DNA of 64,000 nucleotides from Actinokineospora sp. NBRC 105648 (lineage in GTDB: Bacteria; Actinomycetota; Actinomycetes; Mycobacteriales; Pseudonocardiaceae), in assembly GCF_030269645.1 (NCBI RefSeq), contig NZ_BSTR01000003.1:1-64000 (forward strand), in the 5' to 3' direction. The translations under genes and the position numbers were made by a program. How positions within the stretch are numbered: position 1 is the first letter of the stretch; each line of letters begins with the position of its first letter. Shown here one piece after another: positions 8,481 to 16,259 of this stretch. The notes under the pieces were generated by a model. That model saw nothing but the letters and a program-made list of their open reading frames with translations, was not told where the DNA came from and searched no databases.

Positions 8481-8539
8481 GCGGCGAACCGGGGCCGGGT
8501 CGGGACCGTTGTCCCACACTCCCGGGACCGCGGGCTTCC

Positions 8540-8588
8540 TAGATTCGAAGGTGTCAGACCAGGTGCGACCCCGCACCGAACACCTTCG
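8540..8588 (+). promoter_or_regulatory. -10-like element and nested hairpin in the lasso-operon leader
   Basis: TAGATT at 8540-8545 could be a -10 box, although no good -35 is seen at the usual distance. Immediately after it, CGAAGGTGT (8546-8554) pairs with ACACCTTCG (8580-8588), and inside this GGTGCG (8562-8567) pairs with CGCACC (8572-8577). The structure ends 23 nt before the precursor ATG. It may be an operator for the cluster's SARP regulator or an RNA stem in the leader. Confidence 0.45.
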
Positions 8589-8611
8589 CACACAAGGATT
8601 GGAGGAGCACC

Positions 8612-8746
8612 ATGACCAAGAACGACGGCGTCGTCTACGAGCCGCCCACGCTGGTCAAGGCAGGCGACTTCGCCCAGGTCACCCTGGGCATCCCGCCGCC
8701 CCGCGACCCGGTGGACTGGACGTTCTGGCTGCACGCGCTGATCTGA
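8612..8746 (+). CDS. lasso peptide precursor (A peptide)
   Basis: 44 codons, ATG with GGAGGAG upstream. The leader shows the full lasso pattern Y-x2-P-x-L-x3-G-x5-T: Y9, P12, L14, G18 and T24 in YEPPTLVKAGDFAQVT. The conserved Thr at -2 sets cleavage after L25, leaving a 19-residue core GIPPPRDPVDWTFWLHALI. Gly1 and Asp7 would close a seven-residue macrolactam ring; the next acid, Asp10, is too far for known rings. Trp11, Phe13 and Trp14 could act as steric plugs. The core contains three consecutive Pro inside the ring and no Cys, so it would be a class II lasso peptide. Biosynthetic genes follow directly. This gene is too short for routine gene finders. Confidence 0.93.
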   Translation: MTKNDGVVYEPPTLVKAGDFAQVTLGIPPPRDPVDWTFWLHALI

Positions 8747-8776
8747 TCACCCCGGTGACCTGATCGTCGAGCGGCA

Positions 8777-8810
8777 GGCGGCGGGAACGGCTCACCCCGT
8801 TCCCGCCGCC
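8777..8810 (+). terminator. intercistronic hairpin after the lasso precursor
   Basis: A perfect 14-bp stem (8777-8790 with 8797-8810, GGCGGCGGGAACGG arm, 6-nt loop) lies between the precursor and cyclase genes. There is no U tract, so partial termination or protection of the upstream mRNA against 3' decay are both possible. Either would give more precursor than enzyme, a common need in peptide clusters. Confidence 0.7.
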
Positions 8811-8866
8811 GGTCCGCGCCCCCACCACGCCCGCCTGCCCGCGGCCCACGACCCGAAGAAGGAGCC

Positions 8867-10705
8867 ATGGACTTTCTGATCCTCCCGGACGACCCGGGCG
8901 CCGACGTGCTCGCGAAATCCGCCCGGTCCGCGGCGGGATCGGTGCTGACGCACGCTTCCGGGCGGCCCTGGGTGGTGGGCCACTGGGCGGCCGAGGACCT
9001 CACCCTCGTCACCGCGGGCACCCGCAGGCTCGCCCTGTTCGGTCGCACCCGGCTCGACCCGCAGGTCGCCGAACGCGCCCTCGCCCGCGCGAGTTCCCTG
9101 CGGGACCTGGACCCCCTGCTCCGGGCGCTGCCCGGCGCGGTGCACGCGACCGCGTCCTTCGACGGCCGGATCCGGTGCCAGGGAACACTTTCCACCGCCC
9201 GGCAGATCTTCCACGCCGAGGTCGGCGGACTCACCGTCGCGGCGGACAGCCCCCGGCTGCTCGCCGAGTTCACCGCGGCTCCGCTGGACGAGGACACCCT
9301 CGCCCTGCGGCTGCTGGTGCCCGCCCCGCCGTGGCCGCTGACCCTGCGCACACCGTGGCGGGGCGTGCGCCAGGTGGCGGTCGGGCACTGGCTCGAGCTC
9401 GAACCGGACGGCCGCGCCCGCGAGATCGAGTGGTGGACGCCCCCGGCAGCCGACCAGCCGCTGGCCGAGGTCGCCGACCGGCTCCGGGACGCCCTGCTCG
9501 ACGCGGTGTCCGTGCGGGTCGAGGGCAGGCCCGCGGTCGGCGCCGACCTCTCCGGCGGCCTCGACTCGACCAGCCTGTGCTTCCTCGCCGCGGCCGCCGG
9601 GGCGGACCTGGTGACCCACCACTGGCGGGCCAGGGACCCGGCCAACGACGACACCGAGTGGGCCGAGCGCGCGGCGGCCCGGCTGCCCGGGGCCCGGCAC
9701 CGGTTCGTCGCCCCCAAGGACGCGCCGAGCTGGTACGAGGGGCAGGCCTCGCCCACCGAGCGGGCCGACGACGTCGAGGGCCCGCTGTCCTGGGACCGCA
9801 ACCGGCTGCACATGGAGCACCAGGCGCGCGCCGACGCCGCCGACGGCGCCACCCTGCACCTGGTCGGCATCGGCGGCGACGAGCTGTTCACCACCCTGCC
9901 CACCTACCTGTGGTCGCTGGTCCGCGCGCACCCGCTGCGCGCGCTCTCCGACGTGCACCAGCGCCGCGTCGCGAACCGGTGGGCGTTCGGCCCGACCGTG
10001 CGCGGCCTGCTGGACCGCTCGCCGTTCGCCCGGTCGCTGACCGAGGCGGCGGACGTGCTCACCGACCCGGCCACCCCGCTGTCGGACCCCGGCCTGGGCT
10101 GAGGCGGCAGCTGGCGGCGCATGCCGCCGTGGACCACCCGCGAGACCGTGGAGTCCGTGCGGCGCCTGCTGCGCGAGGCCGCCGCGGCCGATCCGCAGCC
10201 GTTGGTGCCCGACCACGTCCGCCACCAGATGCTCGAGTACTCCGTCTACAGCGGCGGGGCCGTCCGGCAGATGCGGTTGGCCCTGGGCGGTTCCGGCGTC
10301 GAGTGGGACGCGCCGTTCCTCGACGACCGGGTCGTCGAGGCGGCGCTGTCGGTGCGGATCGCCGACCGCGCCGCGCCCGGGAAGTACAAGCCGGTGCTGA
10401 CCGCGGCCATGCGCGGCGTGGTCCCGGACGAGGTGCTCGCCCGCCGCACCAAGGGCGAGTACAGCGCCGAGGCCTACGACGGCCTGCGCCGCAACCGCGG
10501 CACCCTGCTGGAGCTGTGCGACGACCTGCGGCTCACCCGGCTGGGCATGGTCGACCCCCGGCTGCTGCGGGCCACCCTGCTCGACCCCGGCGCGAAGCTG
10601 GGCCAGCTGATCCCGGTGGAGAACACCCTCTCCTGCGAGACCTGGCTCCGCTCGCCCAGCTCCACACCCACTGAAACTGTGTCCCTGTCAGGAGATCCAC
10701 GATGA
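8867..10705 (+). pseudogene. lasso cyclase (C protein, asparagine-synthetase-like) interrupted by in-frame TGA
   Basis: The lasso C enzyme adenylates the ring Asp and closes the isopeptide bond to Gly1. Reading through one TGA at 10100-10102 (codon 412) gives 612 residues, the usual size. The first part (8867-10102, 411 residues) has the N-terminal amidotransferase-like fold without its catalytic Cys and the ATP pyrophosphatase motif SGGLDS (229-234) plus GIGGDELFT. The second part (10121-10705) stays in the same frame and carries FLDDRVVEAAL and GKYKPVLTAAM. Homologues have a Trp at this point, so TGG to TGA is the simplest explanation; nothing else in the gene is damaged. Possible outcomes: pseudogene, read-through, or a split enzyme restarting at ATG 10121, although no good ribosome site precedes that ATG. 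AAGGAG precedes the ATG at 8867. Confidence 0.85.
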
Positions 10706-10962
10706 CACTGGCCCTGCGGAACGAGGTCACGATCACCGCCGTGGACGACGGCGCCGTGCTGCTCGACCAGCGCGACGGGTCCTACTGGCAGCTCAACCGC
10801 ACCGGCGCGGCCAGCCTGCGGCTCCTGCTCGAGGGGACCTCGCCCGAGCGCACGGCCGCGCTGCTCACCGAGCGGCACCCCGAGTCGGCCGACCGCGCCC
10901 TCGGCGACGTCCGGGGCCTGCTGGACGCCCTGCGCGCGGCCGGTCTGGTGGTGGCGTCATGA
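10702..10962 (+). CDS. lasso RiPP recognition element protein (B1, PqqD-like)
   Basis: 86 residues of the PqqD-like winged fold that binds the leader peptide, mainly its YxxP segment, and delivers it to the B2 protease. Typical features are DDGAVLLDQRDGSYWQLNRTGAASLRLLLEG and the C-terminal helix LLDALRAAGLVV. It overlaps the cyclase gene by 4 nt (ATGA) and the B2 gene by 4 nt, so translation is coupled to the end of the cyclase message; a stop inside the cyclase could therefore also lower B1 and B2 output. Confidence 0.92.
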   Translation: MTLALRNEVTITAVDDGAVLLDQRDGSYWQLNRTGAASLRLLLEGTSPERTAALLTERHPESADRALGDVRGLLDALRAAGLVVAS

Positions 10963-11375
10963 CCGTGCCCGCCGCCTCCGAACTCCGGGTCCACCTCCCG
11001 TGGCGACGGCAGCTGACCGCGCGCGCCGCCGTCGGCGTCGCGCGGCTGCTGATCCTGTTGCCGCCGGGCCGGTTGCGCAAGTCGCTGAAGCTGATCAGCA
11101 GAGGTGCCCGACCGGCCGAGGCCGCCCTGGCGCTGAGCGCCCGGCAGGCGACCGTGAGCGTCAGCGCGCGGTGCGCCGGACAGGGCTGTCTGCAGCGGTC
11201 GGTCGCCACCGCGGTCCTGTGCAGGCTGCACGGGCAGTGGCCGGACTGGTGCACGGGTGTGCGCACCCAGCCGTTCCGGGCGCACGCGTGGGTGGAGGTC
11301 GACGGAGTCGCGGTGGGCGAGATCGACGACATGAGCCAGTTCCACCCGACCATGACCGTGCGGTCGGCCTCGTGA
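10959..11375 (+). CDS. lasso leader peptidase (B2, transglutaminase-like)
   Basis: 138 residues. This cysteine protease removes the leader after the residue following the conserved Thr. The catalytic Cys is in GQGCLQRSVATAVLCR (C77), the His in PFRAHAWVEVDG (H109), and an Asp in GEIDDMSQFHP (D123 or D124) completes the triad at the expected spacing. An Arg/Leu-rich N-terminal helix region (LLILLPPGRLRKSL) is usual. ATG overlaps B1, and its stop overlaps the GTG of the ABC ATPase (GTGA). Confidence 0.92.
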   Translation: MTVPAASELRVHLPWRRQLTARAAVGVARLLILLPPGRLRKSLKLISRGARPAEAALALSARQATVSVSARCAGQGCLQRSVATAVLCRLHGQWPDWCTGVRTQPFRAHAWVEVDGVAVGEIDDMSQFHPTMTVRSAS

Positions 11376-12337
11376 GCGAGTACGCCGTGGTGGCCGAGGG
11401 GCTGCGCAAGACCTACGGCGAGCGGACCGCGGTCAAGGGCCTGGACCTGGCGGTCGCCCCCGGGCAGCTGTTCGGTTTCCTCGGTCCCAACGGCGCGGGC
11501 AAGAGCACCACGATCGGCATGCTGTGCACGCTCGTGCGCCCGACCGCGGGCCGCGCCGAGGTCGCCGGGCACGACGTGCTGCGCGCGCCCGCCGAGGTCC
11601 GCCGGGCGATCGGGCTGATCTTCCAGGAGTCCACTGTGGACCTGGACCTGACGGCCGAGGAGAACCTTCGGTTCCACGCCGAGCTGTTCGGCGTCCCGCG
11701 CCGCCGGGCCCGAGTCGCGATCGCCGAGCTGCTGGAGCTGGTCGAGCTGACCGACCGGCGCAGGTCGCCGGTGGGCACCTTCTCCGGCGGGATGCGCCGA
11801 CGGTTGGAGATCGCCCGGGGTCTGCTGCACACCCCGCGGGTGCTGTTCCTCGACGAGCCCACCACCGGGCTGGACCCGCAGACCAGGATCTCGATCTGGG
11901 CGCACCTGCACCGGATCCGGCGCGAGCAGGGGGTGACGGTCTTCCTGACCACCCACCACCTGGAGGAGGCCGAGCACTGCGACCGGATCGCCATCCTGGA
12001 CGCGGGGGAGTCGGTCGTCTCCGGCACGCCCGCCGAGCTCAAGGCCGTCATCGGTGCCGACCTCATCACGCTGCGGACCGGCGACGACGCGGCCGCGGTG
12101 CGGGCCCTGCGCGACCACTTCGGCCTCGACGCCGACGCGGGCGCCGACGGGGTGCGGGTGCGCGTGACCGACGGGGCGTCCTTCGTGCCCAAGCTCTGCG
12201 CCGAGCTCGCGGTGCCGGTGCACTCGGTGACCGTGACCGCGCCCGCCCTCGACGACGTGTTCGTCCACTACACCGGCCGCACCATCCGCGAGGCCGAGGA
12301 CGGCCCGATGGCGCTCGCCGCGACCAGCGGGAGGTAG
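11372..12337 (+). CDS. DrrA-type ABC ATPase of the lasso cluster
   Basis: 321 residues from a GTG overlapping the B2 stop. Walker A GPNGAGKST, signature FSGGMRRRLEIARGLL, Walker B VLFLDEPTTGLDPQTR, switch His in LTTHHLEEAE, and the C-terminal accessory region found in daunorubicin-resistance ATPases. Together with the permease at 12340 it should export the mature lasso peptide and give self-protection. Note that many lasso clusters use a fused D exporter; here ATPase and permease are separate chains. Confidence 0.9.
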   Translation: MSEYAVVAEGLRKTYGERTAVKGLDLAVAPGQLFGFLGPNGAGKSTTIGMLCTLVRPTAGRAEVAGHDVLRAPAEVRRAIGLIFQESTVDLDLTAEENLRFHAELFGVPRRRARVAIAELLELVELTDRRRSPVGTFSGGMRRRLEIARGLLHTPRVLFLDEPTTGLDPQTRISIWAHLHRIRREQGVTVFLTTHHLEEAEHCDRIAILDAGESVVSGTPAELKAVIGADLITLRTGDDAAAVRALRDHFGLDADAGADGVRVRVTDGASFVPKLCAELAVPVHSVTVTAPALDDVFVHYTGRTIREAEDGPMALAATSGR

Positions 12338-12339
12338 AC

Positions 12340-13170
12340 GTGCTCGCTTCTCTCGAACTCCCACCCGATCCCTTGCGCCGCAACCGGTTCGGCACCGACC
12401 TGCGCACCATCCGGGTGCTGTGGCTGCGCGAGGTGATCCGGTTCGGCCGCAACCGGCTGCGGGTCGCCATGGGCCTGGTGAGCCCGCTGCTGTTCCTGCT
12501 CATCCTCGGCACGGGGCTGAACTCGCTGATGGGCGGGGGCGGTTTCCAGGGCTACCTGTTCCCGGGAGTGCTGCTGATGGCCGTGCAGGCGCCCGCGCTC
12601 GCCGTCGGGATCTCAATCGTGTGGGACCGGCAGTCCGGGTTCCTGCGGCAGATGCTCGTGGCACCGGTCCGCCGCGCCGCCCTGGTGGCGGGCCTGTGCC
12701 TGGGCGGCGCGACCGCGGGCACCCTCTACGGGCTGCTGGTCCTGGTCCTGGCGGGCGTCGCCGGGATCCCGTACCGCCCGGAACTGCTGCTGGTGCTGGG
12801 GGAACTCGTGCTGGTGTCGTTCACCTTCACCGCCATGGGCGTGCTCGCCGCGGTCTGCATCAAGCGGATCGAGACGTTCCAGGTCGTCATCAACCTCGCC
12901 CTGACCCCCCTGCTGTTCCTCTCCGGCGCGGTGTTCCCGGCGGGCGGCCTCCCCGGCTGGCTCAGCGCCGCGGTGGCCGTCAACCCGCTGGCCTACGCCG
13001 TTGACGCCCTCCGGCGGACCCTGCCCGGCGACGCGGCGCGGCTGCCCGGGACCACCGGGCCGCAGTGGTGGGGGAGCGCCCCGCCGCTCGTCGCCGAACT
13101 CGGTCTCGTCGCGGCACTGGCCGCGGTGGCACTGGTCGTCGCCGCCCGTCGGTTCTCCCGCGCCGAATGA
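12340..13170 (+). CDS. DrrB-type ABC-2 permease of the lasso cluster
   Basis: 276 residues. The GTG at 12340 lies 3 nt after the ATPase stop and is preceded by GGGAGG. Six membrane segments (RLRVAMGLVSPLLFLLILGTG; GYLFPGVLLMAVQAPALAVGI; ALVAGLCLGGATAGTLYGLLVL; LLVLGELVLVSFTFTAMGVL; VVINLALTPLLFLSGAVFPAG; VAELGLVAALAAVALVV) and the DrrB-like ABC-2 pattern with NPLAYAVDALR. It partners the preceding ATPase. Stop overlaps the ATG of the regulator (ATGA). Confidence 0.88.
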   Translation: MLASLELPPDPLRRNRFGTDLRTIRVLWLREVIRFGRNRLRVAMGLVSPLLFLLILGTGLNSLMGGGGFQGYLFPGVLLMAVQAPALAVGISIVWDRQSGFLRQMLVAPVRRAALVAGLCLGGATAGTLYGLLVLVLAGVAGIPYRPELLLVLGELVLVSFTFTAMGVLAAVCIKRIETFQVVINLALTPLLFLSGAVFPAGGLPGWLSAAVAVNPLAYAVDALRRTLPGDAARLPGTTGPQWWGSAPPLVAELGLVAALAAVALVVAARRFSRAE

Positions 13171-14021
13171 CAGCGCGGATCCACCTGCTCGGCCCGCTGA
13201 GCGCCGTCACCGCCGACGGCACGGCCATCCGACTCGGTGGCCCGAAGCCCCGCACACTGCTGGCGGCGTTGCTGCTGGCCCGCGACAGCGTGCTGCCCGA
13301 CACGCACCTGGCCCGCCTGCTGTGGGCCGGAACCGCCCCCGCGACCGCCGAGGCACAGCTCTACACCTACGCCTCCCGACTGCGCAAGGCACTGGCACCG
13401 CACGTCCGGCTGCGCCGCCACCGCCCCGGCTACCAACTGCGATCAGAAGCCCACCTCGACACCGACGAGTTCACCCGACTCGTGCACCAGGGCCACCGCC
13501 TGCTGGCGGCGGGCGACCCCGAGACCGCCCTGCGGCACGCCGACGCCGCCCTGGCGTTGTGGCGCGGTCCAGCCCTCGCCGACGTCGCCGAACCGTTGCG
13601 GGCCGCGGAGTCCCCGCGGTTCGACGAGCTCCGGATGTCCGCCCTGGAAACCCGGATCGAGGCCTGCCTGACGCTGCACCCACCGGCGCGACTGCTCCCG
13701 GAACTCACCGCCCTGGTGGCCCGCCACCCGATGCGCGAGCGGTTCCGGGCGCAGCTGATGGTCGCGCTCTACCGCGACCAACGCCAGACCGAGGCCCTGC
13801 AGGTCTACCACCGGGGCCGGGCACTGCTCGACGACCACGTCGGCGTCGCACCCGGCCCCCTCCTGCGGCAGACCTACCAGCACATCCTCACCGGGCACAT
13901 CCTCACCGGGACGGCGCCGGATACCACTGCGACTGGAAGTCCACGTCGAGCTGCTCCGGGGACCGCCGCAGCCACCGCCTGGCCAACGGGGCGACCGTCG
14001 AGCGGGGCAACCCGGGATTGA
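13167..14021 (+). CDS. SARP-type transcriptional activator (OmpR wHTH plus BTAD)
   Basis: 284 residues. N-terminal winged helix (IRLGGPKPRTLLAALLL ... LLWAGTAPATAEAQLYTYASRLRKAL) followed by a bacterial transcriptional activator domain (about 105-250). Such proteins activate natural-product clusters by binding direct repeats near the -35 region. ATG overlaps the permease stop by 4 nt, so it is the last gene of the lasso operon and likely regulates it. The last 35 residues are low-complexity and overlap the convergent gene; a 14-nt tandem duplication (ACATCCTCACCGGG twice, from 13882) sits just before this tail and may mark drift of the 3' end. Confidence 0.85.
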   Translation: MTARIHLLGPLSAVTADGTAIRLGGPKPRTLLAALLLARDSVLPDTHLARLLWAGTAPATAEAQLYTYASRLRKALAPHVRLRRHRPGYQLRSEAHLDTDEFTRLVHQGHRLLAAGDPETALRHADAALALWRGPALADVAEPLRAAESPRFDELRMSALETRIEACLTLHPPARLLPELTALVARHPMRERFRAQLMVALYRDQRQTEALQVYHRGRALLDDHVGVAPGPLLRQTYQHILTGHILTGTAPDTTATGSPRRAAPGTAAATAWPTGRPSSGATRD

Positions 14022-14694
14022 CCACCCGGTGCCCCGGCTTGGCGATCGACTGCAACGCCCACGCGAACCCGATCAACGGGTCCAACCGGGCCCACCGGTG
14101 CCGGTCGATGCCGAGGAACATCATCGACCGCAGGAACACGTGCCACAGGTGGTACCCGGTCGGCGGGTCCCCGTCCATGGTGTGCACCTCGGCCTCCACA
14201 TCGGCGCGCCGGGGGTCGAACAACGTCCCCTGCCCGAACTCGGAGAACGCCGTCACGAGCCGCGGGTCGTCGTGGCGGTAGTACTTGTCCACCACCCCGA
14301 GCTGCACCCCCGACAGAACCCGGAGCGGATCGGCGATCGGCCGCACGAACTCGGTGTAATCGGCCGGATAACCACTGCCCGCGCTCATCGTGAACCAGTT
14401 GCCCACCATCAACTGCACGGAGTTGTCACCCAGGATGTCGTGGATGGCCGCGAAAGCGGCGGTGACCTCCGGTATTCGGTGGAACAGGGTGACATCGTCG
14501 AACTCGTACCAGAACTCATTCGCCCGCCGGTCCCCGACCATCCCCGGCACCGGCGGAAACCCACCATGTCCACCATGCCCGCTCGAGCCCACCGGGCCCG
14601 CGGCGGCAGGCACCGCCAACCCCCCGACCCCGGCCAGCACCGCCGCCCCAGCCGAGATCCTGAGCAAACCCCGTCGATCAATGTGTTGCGCCAT
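13903..14694 (-). CDS. Tat-exported protein of unknown function
   Basis: 263 residues from an ATG preceded by GAGGAGGG. The N terminus has a twin-arginine signal (DRRGLLRISAGAAVLAGVGG, cleaved near VPAAA), so the protein is exported folded. The mature part is a roughly 230-residue domain with many aromatic residues (FWYEFDDVTLFHRIPEV, VDKYYRHDDPRLVTAF, TGYHLWHVFLRSMMF); I do not recognise the family. Codon 1 was chosen because the longer open frame runs back into the hairpin repeat at 15 kb. It faces the lasso regulator gene and overlaps its end by 119 nt, suggesting the overlap is tolerated rather than co-selected. Confidence 0.75.
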   Translation of the reverse strand: MAQHIDRRGLLRISAGAAVLAGVGGLAVPAAAGPVGSSGHGGHGGFPPVPGMVGDRRANEFWYEFDDVTLFHRIPEVTAAFAAIHDILGDNSVQLMVGNWFTMSAGSGYPADYTEFVRPIADPLRVLSGVQLGVVDKYYRHDDPRLVTAFSEFGQGTLFDPRRADVEAEVHTMDGDPPTGYHLWHVFLRSMMFLGIDRHRWARLDPLIGFAWALQSIAKPGHRVVNPGLPRSTVAPLARRWLRRSPEQLDVDFQSQWYPAPSR

Positions 14695-14973
14695 AACGAA
14701 TCCCTCCTCTACAACGAGTCTAGGAGCGACTTCTATACATTCCCCATCACCACCCGACCCGACACGACCCGGTGATAAAGAAGGAGGGAGGAGGAACAAA
14801 GGAAGTGAGCAAGGAAGTGAGTCGAGGTGCCCGCAATCCCGCCTCCACCCGCCTCCATCCGGCACCTCTCCACCCCAAGGCGGCACCCCCTCCTGCCACC
14901 CCCTCCTGCCATCCGACAGCCCCACCGTTACCCGGCAGCCCCACTGCACCCCGGCGACCACCCCGCCCCTGCA
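14695..14973. other. C-rich, low-complexity gene-free stretch
   Basis: Upstream of the Tat-protein gene lies a region of purine-rich then C-rich simple sequence (GGAAGTGAG twice near 14799 and 14811; several CACCCC/CCTCCTGCCA units near 14885-14915). No gene or promoter with clear boxes is visible. It joins the second hairpin repeat. Confidence 0.5.
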
Positions 14974-15123
14974 TCCCATACGCAGCCAAAACACGGGCTG
15001 GACTGGTCTGTCAAGGCATCGTTCCCGCCTTGACAGACCAGTCCAGCCCGTAGTCACACTTGGCGTAGGGGAAGCAGGGACCCACGACGGCAACACTCAA
15101 AACGGCAGCCCAGAGCAGCAACA
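14974..15123. repeat. hairpin repeat, copy 2
   Basis: Direct copy of the repeat at 128-281. The inverted repeat is 14993-15017 with 15027-15051 (25 bp perfect, 9-nt loop). Compared with copy 1 the stem box reads ACTGG instead of TGGTG and the opposite arm carries the matching CCAGT, so at least four base pairs changed on both sides. The two copies enclose 14.7 kb containing the lasso cluster. It ends about 60 nt before the DedA gene. Confidence 0.85.
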
Positions 15124-15182
15124 CCAAGCACAAGAGCAGCCCCGCCCGCCCTCCACACCAGACCCCCAGCCACAATGCCCCC

Positions 15183-15818
15183 GTGAGCGTCGACGAGATC
15201 CTCAACGCAATCCCGCCCCTGGCGATCTACGTGATCGTCGGCCTGGTCATCGGCATCGAGAGCGTCGGGATCCCCCTGCCCGGCGAGATCGTGCTGGTGA
15301 GCGCCGCCCTGCTGGCCTCCCAGCACGACAGCCTGAGTCCGGTGTGGATCGGTGTGTGCGCCAGCGCCGGTGCCATCGCGGGGGACAGCCTCGGCTACCT
15401 GATCGGGCGTAAGGGCGGTCCTCGGCTGTTCGCCTGGGCCGGGCGTAAGTTCCCGAAGCACTTCGGGCCCACGCACATCGCCAAGGCTCGGGCGCTGTTC
15501 GCCAAACGCGGGGTCTGGGCGGTGTTCTTCGGTCGTTTTGTCGCATTGCTGCGGATTCTCTCCGGGCCACTGGCCGGGTCCCTACACATGAGCTACGGCA
15601 AGTTCTTCGCCGCCAACGCCGCGGGTGGGATCGTCTGGGCCGGTGGTACCACGGCGCTGGTGTACTACCTGGGCACGATCGCGGAGAAGTGGCTGTCCCG
15701 GTTCTCCTGGATTGGCCTGGGTGTCGCCGTCCTGGTCGGCGTGATCGTTACGCTGGTGGTCCGCAAGCGGATGGCCGCCCAAGAGCCGGGGCCGGACGAG
15801 GTGTCCGAGCAGGCCTGA
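15183..15818 (+). CDS. DedA-family membrane protein
   Basis: 211 residues. Hallmarks of the DedA/SNARE-associated family: ESVGIPLPGEIVLVSAALLAS near the N terminus and the FFGRFVALLRILSGPLAG re-entrant segment, with about five membrane helices and a charged tail. The family includes flippases for undecaprenyl phosphate or phospholipids and supports envelope homeostasis; the substrate here cannot be read from sequence. GTG start with a weak ribosome site just after the hairpin repeat. It is followed, in the same direction, by two small membrane-protein genes that may be co-transcribed. Confidence 0.9.
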   Translation: MSVDEILNAIPPLAIYVIVGLVIGIESVGIPLPGEIVLVSAALLASQHDSLSPVWIGVCASAGAIAGDSLGYLIGRKGGPRLFAWAGRKFPKHFGPTHIAKARALFAKRGVWAVFFGRFVALLRILSGPLAGSLHMSYGKFFAANAAGGIVWAGGTTALVYYLGTIAEKWLSRFSWIGLGVAVLVGVIVTLVVRKRMAAQEPGPDEVSEQA

Positions 15819-15855
15819 CCACCGCGCGGTCGGACGGGACGGGGGCGGTTGGGGC

Positions 15856-16224
15856 GTGGATCACCTGACGGCGGTGCGCGAGCGGGTCCCGACGACGTGG
15901 ATCACCTGGGCGGCGTGGGCGGCGGCGAACGCCATCATCGGCGTGTGTGCCGCGATCCCGTTGACCACGGCGCTGGTGTTCTCCCACTACGTGCGGGCCA
16001 TGGCCTCGGGCACGACCCCGGCGCCCTACCACGGCCTCGAGGCCAGGCTGAGCCTGTTCGTCCTGCTCTTCGGCGGGGGCGTCGTGGTGGCCGCGGTCGT
16101 GCTGGTCAACCGGGTGGCGCGGCGCAGGCTCGGGCTGACCGGGCCGCGGGCGGTGTTGTTCTGGGTGGCGACCCTCGCCGTCGTGCTCACCCCCTTCTAC
16201 TTCTACGCGCGCACCGGCATCTGA
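15856..16224 (+). CDS. small membrane protein, three helices
   Basis: 122 residues from a GTG preceded by GACGGGACGGGGG. Hydrophobic segments are at ITWAAWAAANAIIGVCAAIPLTTAL, LSLFVLLFGGGVVVAAVVLV and AVLFWVATLAVVLTPFYFY. No motif recognised. It lies 37 nt after the DedA gene and 35 nt before the MauE-like gene. Confidence 0.7.
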   Translation: MDHLTAVRERVPTTWITWAAWAAANAIIGVCAAIPLTTALVFSHYVRAMASGTTPAPYHGLEARLSLFVLLFGGGVVVAAVVLVNRVARRRLGLTGPRAVLFWVATLAVVLTPFYFYARTGI

Positions 16225-16259
16225 CCCGCGGACCCTGGCACCGAGGGGGAGCGGGCGAG

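Noticed and set aside
8706-8746. Macrolactam through Asp10 of the lasso core
   Set aside because: Known lasso rings have 7-9 residues; Asp10 would need a ten-residue ring, while Asp7 fits.
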